From positions 62,001 to 126,000 of the forward strand of contig JAPYMA010003028.1 of NCBI GenBank assembly GCA_035041965.1: a stretch of DNA of 64,000 nucleotides, in the 5' to 3' direction. The notes beneath the pieces are model-generated. The model was not told where the DNA came from, searched no databases, and saw only the letters and a program-made list of their open reading frames with translations. This stretch comes from Anisakis pegreffii. Lineage: Eukaryota; Nematoda; Chromadorea; Rhabditida; Anisakidae. Position 1 is the first letter of the stretch, and the number at the start of each line of letters is the position of its first letter. Below, one piece after another: positions 49,164-61,500 of this stretch. The translations under genes were made by a program, and so were the position numbers.

Positions 49164-52100
49164 ATGTCCTCAGTAGTCCAAATGCTTGTCGTCTTGCTTG
49201 CTTTGTCAACAGCAACTGACGCACTATATAGGTGAGGCAATGTGTTCATAAGACATTCGAGGCATTCTCAGCAACGTAGGCCCATCATTTCAAAAAAATG
49301 TCTGTTGGACGGCTTGATTATTGTAACAGCATAAGAATTTAGAGAGAATGAATGCATGGAGCATAGAGTGGCACAATTCGATTGTTCAAGGAACATTTTG
49401 AGGATGATGGTTTCCGTCAGAACAGCGATCTACAATTGATGTCCGCTGTGAATTTTCGATTGAGTAATCGGTCCACATTTTAAGGGTACCATTAACCAAA
49501 AGAGAACGAGTAGGCAGGAAACCCTTGCCAAACCGTTCGTTTCGTTTCTCCACCAATAAGTCATGGTGGAAGGATGAACGATATGATTTGACATTAAAGA
49601 ATTTCCTCAACCTCGCGTACACGGGACTAATCACAATTGGAACGCCACCGCAGGAATTCGAGGCAAGCTTCTATCATTATGAGAAAAATGTAGAGCAGCT
49701 TAATATGGGCACCTGTCTAAGAACATTTGAAAGTGGATTTTGACTCAGCACTGATCCTCACTCTGCCATTAGGTACAAATTTCTGCTAGAAACAGTACAT
49801 CAGGTCTAGACTACTGTGTTGGAAGTACTGTTGATAATTATTCAGATTCAATAGGTGATATTCGATACGGGGTCATGGCCGTTATGGGTAGACTGTGTGG
49901 GATGCTCGGATGAGGAATGTCAGAAACGTGCGAAATTCAGTTGTTCTCAATCAACAACTTGCTCTCTTGTCAACGTGGTACCAACCTTTTGTCCATATGT
50001 CCAAGGCGAAGTTTCAGGTCCTCTAGACAGAGACGTTGTCTGTGTACGTTTACAAACACCTATCTTTGAGTTGCTTATGTTTTGTAACCTTCGATCTGTT
50101 TCACTCCCTTCAGGTATGCCTAAAAGAAGTGGTTATTAGTGAACAGATCATCAAGTTTTTGTCGGGATACGTCCGAAAAACTTACTCCCCATCGGGGTTT
50201 GCACGACCGAAAAGTTGCGTTCTAACGAGCACTGCATCCAAAGAGCGTTTGTTTCGGATGTTGTCTTAGCTAGCAATCATCTATAGCAAATTTGAAGAGA
50301 TAATTCAGATGGAGAACGCGCATGACTGTCTTCACTATAAGCTGTCCAAAACATCCGTGAAATCAGAATTTATGAAGTGAATTAGTTCAGAGATATGATC
50401 GATTGAGACCCTTTTCGCATTTTTGCTTCACATTGAATCAGAGAATGGAGAAAACGAAAATTATAGATTGGTAATTCGAGCAATAGATTTTGCACCGAAG
50501 TGAGTCAAAATTTCGTGTGTGCAACCAAAAGAAATGGCATAGAGGTGAGTCTGCCAAAATTTCAATCCGAAATTCTTCTGGATTATTCGATTCTATAGAA
50601 AGCTAGATTGTCGAACTCTTGAATCTATACAGATGCAATCCGTGCATGATAAATATGAGTTCTCATGCGATGGCGTATTTGGTTTGTCTGCGGAAGGGGA
50701 ATCGCCGGAGGAGGAGTCTGCGATGGGGCAGTTCCTTCGGAATTCTGCTTGCAAGGAGAAGAAAGTCGCATTCTGGTTGAATAGAGATTTCGGTGCGGAA
50801 AACGGTGGAGAGGTGACGATATGTGGTGTGGACAAAAATCATTATCAGGTTATAACTCTTCGAGAATTTCAGACAATAGCTAGTGCACAGACTTTCGTCG
50901 CAGCAACCCTTTCCCATATCAACATGTCACTTTATCGGTTTGTATTATATCGTTTGACTCGGTGCATCTCGTTAGCACCTTGTCATGATTGGGATAAGAT
51001 AGAGAACCGATGAGTAATGAGGCGGGTAATTGTACGGAAAGCCATTCATAACGATGGTTTGATCTGTGAAGGGTGATCTCGAATGGATTCCGCTCGAGCA
51101 TGGACCACATTGGACTGTTCGAATGGATGACGTGCGTATTGGTCCGCATCGGTTATCGCTATCTTCCGGCACGCAAGATATAGTCATCGACACTGGTTGG
51201 TCACTCATTGCTGCGCCTGGTGCTCAATATTTAATGGTATAGTTTTTAGGGAATTCTCAAGGAATTTTTTCATTAGTGACTTGGCTTTTTTCAATGAATT
51301 TCTCACTAGTGACTGGGCTGAATCGGTCAGGTTACATACCCATTTGGATTTTTTTTATTGTTTGAGTCAATGTGATCCATTTAGCATCCTAGCGGGTGGA
51401 TTTTAGACGAACTTTATTCACGGTGTGAAGGAGCCTTTTTGAATTACGGCTAACGAAATGAATTAAAATTGGTTGCTTGTTGGACCATTCCAGATAGCAG
51501 CGACCTTGAATGCGTCAGTAATAACGGTCATGGATCATGAAATACTGTCATGTCGCTGTTCGAGCGTTGATGAGCTTCCAACATTGACGTTTGTTTTGCA
51601 TGGGCACCAATTCAGCATTCCTCCGGAAGCGTATGCAATGAAGGTGATAAATTAAATCGGATGATACCGTTCTGATTTGCTGCTCGATCACTCTTAATCT
51701 CCTCGAATCAAGGCTATTACCAATATCGCATTCATTTTTCATAAAACAGTTAGGCTAAATCAGTAAATTTTTTCATCATTATACATCATCACAGATAGGT
51801 AACTTGTATCAATGCTCCTCAATATTCTCTAAATCACAAGCTCCAACGAGCAACTGCATTCATCAATCCTTAATCCTTAATTTGATTAAAAGAGACAGGA
51901 AAACGGATAATGCTGCAGTAATGTAATGTGGAATGAAGAGTGGATATTAGACCAAACACGATTGGTTTGATTGGCAGTTGCGCTCCTGAAATGATTCATG
52001 AAAAAGATCAAACGCTAAATTTTGCTTGCAGGACACATACGATGGTAGTTGTTACATTTTCATTGACCAATATGAAGACTGGGTTCTGGGTGATGTTTTC

Positions 52101-52226
52101 CTTGGACAATACTACTCGGTATTCGATTACGAGAACAAACGAGTTGGATTGGCGAAAGCAACACCACAAGTAGTCGGGCATCCTCTAACGTCCATACCGT
52201 CCAATGAGTCCGTTCAAATCATATAA
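49164..52226 (+). CDS. P7: atypical aspartic protease paralogue (DTGW second motif, extended C-terminus)
   Basis: Eight exons (49164-49231, 49485-49662, 49855-50043, 50467-50544, 50660-50848, 51072-51236, 51494-51643, 52032-52226) give 403 residues. Signal peptide [20 protein letters not shown]; a TTTCCAG acceptor lies 5 nt before the ATG. Intron 2 has a consensus-like GC donor (GAG|GCAAGC). Asp86 is in FDTGSWPLW, the flap is PYVQGEVSG, and the second motif is IDTGWS (Asp274, Trp277). Where P5 and P6 stop (ACA TAA) this gene has a sense codon (CCA CAA), and the frame runs 18 residues further. Exons 4-5 are close to P5/P6. Likely a non-canonical enzyme. Confidence 0.87.
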
Positions 52227-53534
52227 CGAATGAAGCGCCTGATGCTAATTGAGATCATGTTGAACGACTGATTTGAGTAACAATAACGTCACATTCAATT
52301 ATGACCATTATGTGAATGAATATTACTGGAAAGTGGCACAGAAGAACAAAGTTTAAAAGAAAGTTTAAAGTTTGAAATAAAATAGTTTGAAGAACAAAAG
52401 AACAAAGCCAAAATTTAACAATGTTTAAAAGAACACAATCGACCAGAGACCATTTCACTGCACCAGATTCAAATCCTCTCAACGAACTGATACAAATATC
52501 GAGAGGAATTCAAAAATACCTCATTAACATTTGACAAAGTTCAGTGCAATCGTCGTAAAAATGAGCTGAGAGTACCGTTCGGCGGCCAAATACCGTTTAA
52601 AACCATTTTCGGTATTTTGGCTCATTAAATGAATAGGACCATCATTCTCCGTAGTGATTCTCTTGTAATTGCCTTCCTATATTGCACTCCATTGAGTTTT
52701 TCATGATTTGATTGTGGAGTGTCGAATTTAATTATATTGAAAAAAAGTATCAAATACATTTCGTAACGGTGGCGATATATCAGATTAGAACGTCGTGAGA
52801 GATCTCCAATTGAGCGCTTTGATAGACGTGAATCTTCATCGGCGAAAGTTGAATGCCTGAAACATATCGCTCATTTCTTCACGGAAAATTTAGAATTCCA
52901 TTCAAGAGCATGATCCTACTGTCAGCTGCAGCACAAACGAAGACGAGATGGTGTTATTTCATCAAAAATAACTATTCGTTGGTTGTTTTTAGAATGCTCG
53001 ATTTGAATACAATATAATGTCTCATTGCATTGTTCAAATGAATAGAGGAATTCAAGAACATGCGAAATCATTCGAATGCTGGACCAATTGTTGAAGACGA
53101 GCAATTCCATGCCGAACAAACAACTTTTATCGTAACCATTGTCATTACGGAGTTTGTGAAGCTGTCGCCTCAAAAGATTGACGCTTACGAATGCGAGAAT
53201 CTGAATTATTCATCACATTATGTTCCTTTTCATTAAAAGAATTTTGTATACCATTCGTTAGCAAGCGGACAAACAATGGAAATATGACAATGCAATCATC
53301 ATGAAACCCACTCAAATCACGCTATATATAAGCACCCGTCAAATCGTTGAATTATCACTGATCAAATGCGATGCCAACTGCTTCACGTGGCCTATCGCCG
53401 TTCAACCATTTCCCCTGTTTAGGATAAATCCACCTTTAAACATTCTCGAGAACAATTTCCAAAGCTTATAATTTAAATTCTGAACGTCAGATATCGGGAT
53501 CCAGTTGAGACTCAACTTTCGGTGATAATTTCAG
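52227..53534. other. intergenic P7/P8, mosaic duplicated spacer
   Basis: 52869-53220 is nearly identical to 39490-39840 upstream of P5, followed by ~50 bp of divergence and then near identity again through the promoter. This resembles P5 more than the adjacent P6 or P7 spacers. Confidence 0.65.
53323..53332 (+). promoter_or_regulatory. TATA box of P8
   Basis: TATATATAAG 203 bp upstream of the ATG, in a block nearly identical to the P5 and P6 promoters. Confidence 0.6.
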
Positions 53535-56500
53535 ATGTTCTCAGCAATCCACTTCTTCATCGTTTTGCTTGCGTTGTCATGTGCAACTGACGCCCTATAC
53601 AGGTGAGACAATGTGTTCATAAGCTCTTCGAGGCATTCTCAGCCATGTAGGCCCATCATTTCCAGAGAACACCTATCGGGTGCCTTGATCAGTGAAAGAT
53701 CATGAGAATTTGAAGAGATTGATTGTACTGAAGATCGTGGGCACTTTTCGAATTTTTCGAACAACGTTGAAAGCAAATTTGTTTCCGTCGATACCGCGAT
53801 CTGCAGTTGATTTTCAGAGTGATTTTTCGATAAAATGATCAATGTACGATTTCAGGGTACCACTAACCAGAAGAAAACGAATACTGAGCGCCGATGCAAA
53901 AAGGAAACCCTCGCCCAATCGATCGTTTCGTTATTTCGGCGATAAGTTCACGAATATGCCATGGTCGGAGTATGATTTGCCTCTGAACAATCATGGCAAT
54001 AGTTTCTACTCAGGACCAATCACTGTTGGAAAACCACCGCAAAAATTCGAGGCAAGCCTCTATCATTGCCAGAACAGCATAGAGCAGTTTAACATGACCA
54101 GATCGCTGAGGACATCTGAAAGCGGATTTTGACTCGATGGCGATTTTCACTGTGCGAATAGACAAATTTTTAATAGGGATTGCGCATCACAGTTACACTA
54201 CTCTACTGAAACCATTTTCAATGAATATCGGCGTTTTCTAGGTACTATTCGATACGGGGTCATCGACGTTATGGATAGGCTGTGCGGGATGCTCAGCTGA
54301 AGTTTGCCAGATACGTAACACGTTCAGTTGTTCTCGATCTCAAACATGCTCTCTGAACCAGTCGGATCCTATTGACAACCGTTACGGCAAAGGCGGATTT
54401 TCGGGTCCCTCAGCCACAGATGTTGTTTGTGTGCGTTTGTGGTGATCTCTCTATGAATTGGTTATGTTATTTAACTTTCAAACTGTGTCATTCCCTTCAG
54501 GTATTCCTGTTATGAGTAATGTCAGTGAATGGTTTATCAACCTAACCAATTCGCTTCTCGAATTTTTGAAGTGGTCCGCCCAGCTGCTTTGCTTCTCAAC
54601 AGGGCTTGTAGGGCTAAGAAGTTGCCTCCTGACGAACATTGTCCCCAATGTCCGCTTGTTCTGACTGTTCACTTAGGTAGCGAAGTTCTTCGGTAAACTT
54701 GATGAGATTATTCTGATGCAGAACTCACATAATTCATCTACATTTTAAGCCGTCCGAAACACTTTTAGAATCCGAATTAGGCAGGCGGATAAGTCCAAAA
54801 ATATGATCGAGTCAGACCTTTTTTTCGGTTTTAAATCTTCCGTTTGATTTTTCAATGGAGAAAAGAATAAAGCAATCATAGATTGGTGATGCAGACAGTG
54901 GGTATTGCACTGGACTGATTCAAAAGTTCACCTGTGCGACAGAAGCAGATGATGTGCCGGTAATTTTCTGAAAAATTTCCGCCTGAGATTGTTTGCTGCT
55001 ATTCTCCTGTACAGACAGCTATATTATGGAAAAGTTGATGCCGGATACAATCGAGCAATATATGATAATTTTGAGGTAACAGTGGATGGCACAATTGGTC
55101 TGAGTTTGGAGTTGATAGATTCGACGTCTCTGCCATCCCCGATGATGCAGATTCTTCAAAATCCTATATGCCAAGAGAAGAAAATCGCATTCTGGTTGAA
55201 CAGAGATTTAAAGGCGGAAAACGGTGGAGAGGTGACGATATGCGGTGTGGACAAAAATCATTATCAGGTTATACCTCTTCGAGAATTTCTGACAGTAGCT
55301 AGTGCACAGATTTTCGTCGCAGCAACCCTTTTCCACATCAACATCGTAGTGCATTTCAAATCGCTTTGCTCGATGCATTTTGTCAGCATTTCGCAATGAT
55401 CAGGATAAAAAATAACTGATGGATCGGAGTAATGAAGCAGATAATTGATCCGGATACCGCTCACAATGATGGTTTAATTTGTCAAGGGTAATCTCCATTG
55501 GATTCCGGTTGAACATGGACCATTTTGGACCGTTCGAATGGGCGCCATGTTTATTGGTTCAAAATGGATATCGCTATCTTCCGGTCAAACCGACGCAATC
55601 ATCGACACTGGTACTTCAATAATATATGCACCTATAGATGTTTATAAGCAAGTATGCTTTTAATCATCAAATTCTTAATAAGCAATTGATTTGTAACCTG
55701 GGGTGAATCGGTTGGGTTACTTCATAATTCTGGTTTTTGTATTGTCTATTTTGAGTCATTTAGTGCTGAAAAAGTTCGATTTTAGACAATCTGTGTTTAC
55801 GTGATGAAGGAGTTTTTTGATTAAAGGTTATCAAAACGAATTAAGATTGGTTGCTTGTTGGACCATTTCAGATACGAGTGTTCTTTAATACGACGCAGGT
55901 ATACGCGGATACTCATTTAATGGCAGTTTCTTGTTCGAGCGTTGATGAGCTTCCAACATTGACATTCGTTTTGCATGGATACCCCTTCAGCATTCCTCCG
56001 GAAGTGTATGCATGGAAGGTAAGAAATACAGTCATCCAATACCGTTCTGATTTCCCGCTCGATTCCTCTTAATCTTCCTGAATCAAAGTTATTGACCATT
56101 CCGTACTCATCCTGCTCACGGTAATTAGCCTAAATCACTAAATTTCTCTATCACTATATAGGTAATCTGTATCAGTGCTTTGCAGTGTTCTGTAGAACAC
56201 AAGCTTCGATGAGTGTGCAAAATGGCCATTCATCAGTCCTTCAGTCATTTAATAGAAATGGACTTGAAAACGGAAAATGCTGCAATAACAATTGGTCGCT
56301 TTGTGAACTGAGGTGTGGATATTAGGGCGAACACGACAAATATAAATGATCACTTGAATGGGCATTGCGCTCCAAGAATCAACAAAATTCGGTATGTGAT
56401 TGATGAAAGCAATCAAAAGCTAAATTTTAGAGGGAGACAGATACATGTGAGGTCTACATAGATAGATACATTGATCAACCTCAAGTCTGGCTTCTCGGTG

Positions 56501-56652
56501 ATGTATTCCTCGGAGAATACTACTCGGTGTTTGATTACGAAAACAGAAGAGTTGGATTCGCAAAACCTGTAGCACAGGCAGTCGATTATCGTCCAACGCC
56601 TCCAACTCGTCCAAATCATCCAATGCGTCCGTTCAAATCATATAAGAAATGA
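53535..56652 (+). CDS. P8: aspartic protease paralogue with proline-rich C-terminal tail
   Basis: Eight exons (53535-53602, 53856-54051, 54242-54430, 54882-54959, 55076-55267, 55487-55651, 55872-56018, 56431-56652) give 418 residues. Signal peptide [20 protein letters not shown]; the start directly follows TTTCAG. The propeptide is [14 protein letters not shown]. Intron 2 has a GC donor (GAG|GCAAGC). Asp92 is in FDTGSSTLW, and the second motif is the canonical IDTGTS (Asp281), so unlike P5-P7 both catalytic loops are standard. The flap is altered (RYGKG). Exon 8 has [12 protein letters not shown], and after [10 protein letters not shown] the chain continues as a Pro-rich, basic tail ([14 protein letters not shown]) to TGA. 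Probably active and secreted; the tail may serve in anchoring or binding (inference). Confidence 0.88.
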
Positions 56653-57089
56653 ATCGCCTAATGTTGATCGAGATCGTATTGAAAGATTGATTTGCGTAAC
56701 ATCAATGTCTCATTCAAATATGATCATTTTATCAATAAATGTTACTGCAAAGTGGTACATAACTGCGACACAGAACAGTTTAAAAGAACACAATCGATCC
56801 GACACCATTTCACTGCAACAGATCCAAATCCTCTCAACGAATTGATACAAATATCGACAGAAATCCAGGTCCCTTCAGGTCTACTGCTACATTAGGATTC
56901 CTCAGTTAGCTCAAAATTGTCTAGTACCATCGCTCTAGAGAGGTCAGCCAGTTTCAGTTAGATATGCATGAGGGGAACGGATGATGCTTTTTTATTGAGG
57001 TATGGTTGAACTCCGGAATGTTCACCACACATGAAACGGTGAGCAACTGGACTGCGTCACCTATCTTTCATTGCAAACTTGATCTGTTT

Positions 57090-57900
57090 GTTGATCAAGC
57101 ATCAATATTGAACTGCCACAATGCACGCATGGCTATCTTCAGATATCCCACAAGCTCAAGCAATGCACTGCAACAAATCTTTTCTGCGACATTTAGCTTA
57201 GTGAGGCTCGGAGATTTGCAAAAAATATGTCTGTGTGTACCACATGGAAACTCCTCAGTTCCATGGATACAATCGTGACCACTTTGACCAATACCTTTGC
57301 TGGCTGACAAACATTATATACTGAATTGGAAATGTTGACGATCAAAGAATACATTTGAAAACTGCGTAAATGAAGCTGTTAACGGAGTGGTAACTCCTTG
57401 ATTTAGCAGAGTCTCATGCTGTTCAAAGCAATGAGATCTAAATTGTCCATGCATTTTTCAACTAAGCAATGGAACAGCTTAGTGAGGCCCGCAGCTTTGC
57501 AGAAAATGTGTGTACCACACGGGAACTCCTCAATTCCAGGGATATAATCGTGACTAGCGTGGCAGATACCTTTGCAGACTAACAGACATTGTATTCTGAA
57601 TTGAAAAAGTTGACGATCCAGGATCATATTTGAAAATTGCTTAATTGCTTCGTTGAATTGTCATATAAGTTGCGTCTACATCGGTGAAGCGGTTGAATGG
57701 AGTGGTAATTGCTTGACTTCGCTGATTCTCATACTGCTCAGAATACTGACACAAGAAATTCCATTGCGTTATTCAACTCATTGCCAGCAGAGGCACAATG
57801 TATTGCGGAAAATCATTTGCATGAAATCAAGCATAACATCGTGATAATTTCAAGCATTTGTCATCGTTTCTTGCTCCGTTTGTTGAATGAGGCATAGAGA
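57090..57900 (+). pseudogene. three decayed tandem copies of an exon-like module
   Basis: Three related segments spaced about 300 bp apart, centred near 57.2, 57.48 and 57.79 kb. The third is the best preserved, in a frame beginning LLDFADSHTAQNTD and continuing FNSLPAEAQCIAENHLHE. The second reads LAESHAVQSNE and, after stops, EARSFAENV. The first two also share a ~250-bp stretch (GTGAGGC...TTGCA(A/G)AAAAT...GGAACTCCTCA). Stops interrupt the first two copies. The family was not identified; the pattern looks like a small secreted-protein family whose exons were multiplied and lost. Confidence 0.35.
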
Positions 57901-58282
57901 CATTCTTTGAAGTATTTGTTGAGTACGAACAATTGCTCAGAAATCTCATGAAGAGAACAATTGTCATACAAGTTGCATCAATTGCTGAGTTGTTATGTAA
58001 AATTATTCTCAAAGACATAGAAGATCAAATTATTAGTCATATGCTGATCACTGTTCCAATTGTCATTATTGTTTAAATTTCTATTATCACAATTGTCAGT
58101 ATGGAATGCTTGAGATTTTTACATTGAAATAAGAATAACTATCAATTCATGGCTGCGAATCATTCATAAAGCTGTGATTCCTTGAGAAAATTTTCATTAT
58201 TATTGGATTCGACTCGAGGAAACAATGCACATTTGTGATACAAAGCAACGCAATCGTCTTGAAACGCATTCAAGCAAAGCAG

Positions 58283-58290
58283 TATAAAAG
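58283..58290 (+). promoter_or_regulatory. TATA box of P9
   Basis: TATAAAAG followed by C, about 213 bp upstream of the P9 start codon. Confidence 0.5.
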
Positions 58291-58502
58291 CATCCCTGAA
58301 ACGATCGCATTTCACTCAACGTGCACAATTTCAAAAGACGCCTGTAAACTATCACTGACTGATTACATTCGCTTTTTTTTAGCAAAGTCCCACTTGCAGT
58401 TCCCGTCGAAAACAATATCTACGGTTCATTTCATATATTTTGCAATACATGTTAAGTGGTCCTGTCGAGTTTAAATTTGTGATACGATATAGTTCAGGGA
58501 AA

Positions 58503-61500
58503 ATGTCTGCAGCGGTGGAATTGCTCCTTATCTTGCTTGCATTATCACACGCGACCGACGCCCTATTCAGGTGAGGCCATAAATTTAGAACTCTCTGGAA
58601 ACATCTTTGACACTTTAACTCACCATTTCACAAACGAAAATAATGGTTTCACTACACGAAGTCTGATTCTGAAGGTTACTTCAGTTGCTTCGATTATTTT
58701 GATTGCACGAAGAATTAAACTGAATTGAGAACTATTGAATGGTACACCTCGACTTTGTAATGTTCATTTTGATGAATTTAATTTCACTAGAATTTGGGAT
58801 TCAGTGCAGATCTCTGCAAAATTTCAGGGTGCCTTTAGTTAAGCCGAGAGACGTGGAAACAGAATCCTCATTTCATCGTTATCACCGTTACTATTCCGGT
58901 AATTCCATCTCATCAGGATGGCCATTCGATTCAAATGAGAAAATGTTACATAACGTGCCGCTCTTCAACTATTACAACATACTTTATGCAGGACTAATCA
59001 GTATTGGTGTGCCGGAAAATCAGTTTTTGGTAATCTTCTATCGTGACGACACAAATAAAGCTTAGCCCAGTCAAGATAGCTAACTAAAACCCCTTTCATT
59101 CTCACTGTATGAAAAGATACAAATTTCTAGCGGAAATTCCAGTTCAGGGCTATACCTCCACGTTGAAAGCACCTTTAATGATTATCCACATTCTACAGGT
59201 GGTATTCGATACGGGCTCATGGTCGTTATGGGTAGACTGTGCCGAATGCTCCAGTAAGGCATGCCAAGGAGCTAAGAAGTTCAGTTGTTCTGAGTCATCA
59301 ACATGCTCCATGGCCCAGTCAGCACTAACTGCGGAGCCTTACGGCAAAGGCTCATATTCGGGTTATTCAGCCACAGACATCGTTTGTGTGCGTTTATGGC
59401 AATTCATCTTTGAATTCAGCTCAGGCTGCGCCTATAAAAGAACCAGCGGTGCATAATTTTAGCGAAGATCATTGCATCCCAGCCTCACACTTCTCAAAAA
59501 TTCAGCTACAGCTTTCACTCAATGATTTCAATGTTTTGACTCAAGCTTAACCTCCAGCCCTATATAATATTTAGCCGGTACCTCCATTTCGGTCTCTGAA
59601 TTTCCCAATTTTCGGCTTGAGCTCCGATCCTGCGCTTTGCTGCTCAATTTTTTTCTGGTTTGATTTTTTTGCAACAGAGAACGAAATAGATCAAATTACA
59701 GGTTGGTGGACTCTGTACCGGAATGGATCAGCCCTTTACATGCGCAACAAAGCAAGATTTTACGGTTGTAAATTCTTGACGCTTCTAACTTCGAAGATTT
59801 TGCATATTCGTCGTCAACCTTACAAGAAATGAATCTGATGAAGTGTCTGTCAGTTTTTCGAAACAGTGCAAAAACACTTTACGATTATGGTTTGCAGTCA
59901 GTAGCGCAAGGCGTTCTTGGTTTATCTAATAACAGATCAAGCTTGGGAACGCAGTCCGTGTTGAATCAAATCTACGCGAATCCGCAATGTAAGGAAAAGA
60001 AAATCGCATTCTGGCTGAACAGAAATAGATGGTCTGCTGATGGCGGAGAAATGACGTTATGTGGCATGGATAAGAATCATTATCAGGTTTTTATTTAAAT
60101 TAGGAACTTCGATTGATTGCGATACATATTCGAAAACTCATAGTTTCCATACTGGTTCGTGCTCATTCCGACAAAATTTCAATGCAGCTGTGCATTCCGT
60201 AGCAGCTGAGGCGAGCGAGATCACCATAAATTTGCCTTGGCCCATATTTACCTGATGGTTAGACAAATTGAGGTACAGAAAAACATATTTGCTCTTACAG
60301 ACTACTTACAATAAAGGATTGATGCATATTTAGGGGGATCTCACATGGATTCCTATCATATACGACGTGGAATGGTTAATTCAAGTTGAATCTGTGTACG
60401 TTGGCCCAAATAAGTTCAGTGGAAGAGTTCAAGGATTGGTCGACACTGGCTCAACGTTCTTAAGCATGCCTGGTCCTCAGTTTTCTCAGGTAGAATCCTA
60501 CTATAAACCTTTCAGTGAGTTTCCAAATGTGAATTTAGCTGATTCAGTTAGACGTATGCATTAAGAGCATTGTAAAAATTTGGATTTTTTGTTTACTTTG
60601 CGTCGCAAAAGTGATTCGACTCTGAAAACTAAAATTTGAACCAACGATTTCAGTATACGATTTATAATCAATCAATGACGATTCCCAATCATCTATCAGC
60701 TTCCTTCATAGGTGCAAATAGAGAACCCCAAAGAATTAACACCAAAGAAACAATAAGAAAACATTCGCGGCATGGAACACTACTCTCCTGTTCAACTTTT
60801 ACAGATGTTGGCAGTGTTGGGCGCCTGGCAGGATGGTGATGTGACCGTGATGAACTGTTCAAACACTTATAACGCTCCACCGCTGACTTTCTTCTTAAAT
60901 AGAAAACCATTCAGCATTCCTCCCACAGCATACCTGCAGAATGTGAGATCCGAAATCGCCTTCTTCTGTTCACTTTCGCCTTCAAATTATGCTCAATCGC
61001 TTTATTTGAAACTATCATCCACTTCAGATCAATTGTCCACACTCACGAAGGAGTACTCAGTGCTTAGTTCACTTCCTTTAGCAGGACTACCACATCATCA
61101 ATCTCCAACGTTTCTTTTTTTTGGCTGTCTGAGTCCTACCGTAATGCATGGGGCGTTCGCATGAGTTTGGCTGATCACTCTTACCTGTGCTGGTTTTGAT
61201 CAATCAAAACAAAACTGCTATGGAAACACATCTCATCTCCTATAATCATTACAATAGATGAATCCTAGAAGAAGGTCACGAGCGGCTGACCCAAACGTCC
61301 ACTTGAACGAAACGTAGAACACATGATTGAGTGTTTAATTCATAAAAAGGATCAGTGAAACATGATTCTTCTTCTTTTTTCAGGCTGGTAATGGTAAATG
61401 TATTGTTGGGATCGGCGGAGTCACACTAGATGCTTATACCTGGATCCTTGGTGACGTTTTCATCGGTCAATATTACTCAGTATTTGACCATGAGAATAAG

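Larger units (their letters stand above)
56653..58502. other. intergenic P8/P9 with decayed repeated module
   Basis: Contains the tail of the duplicated spacer (to about 56.86 kb), a set of diverged repeated exon-like modules at 57.1-57.9 kb, and the P9 promoter. Confidence 0.5.
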
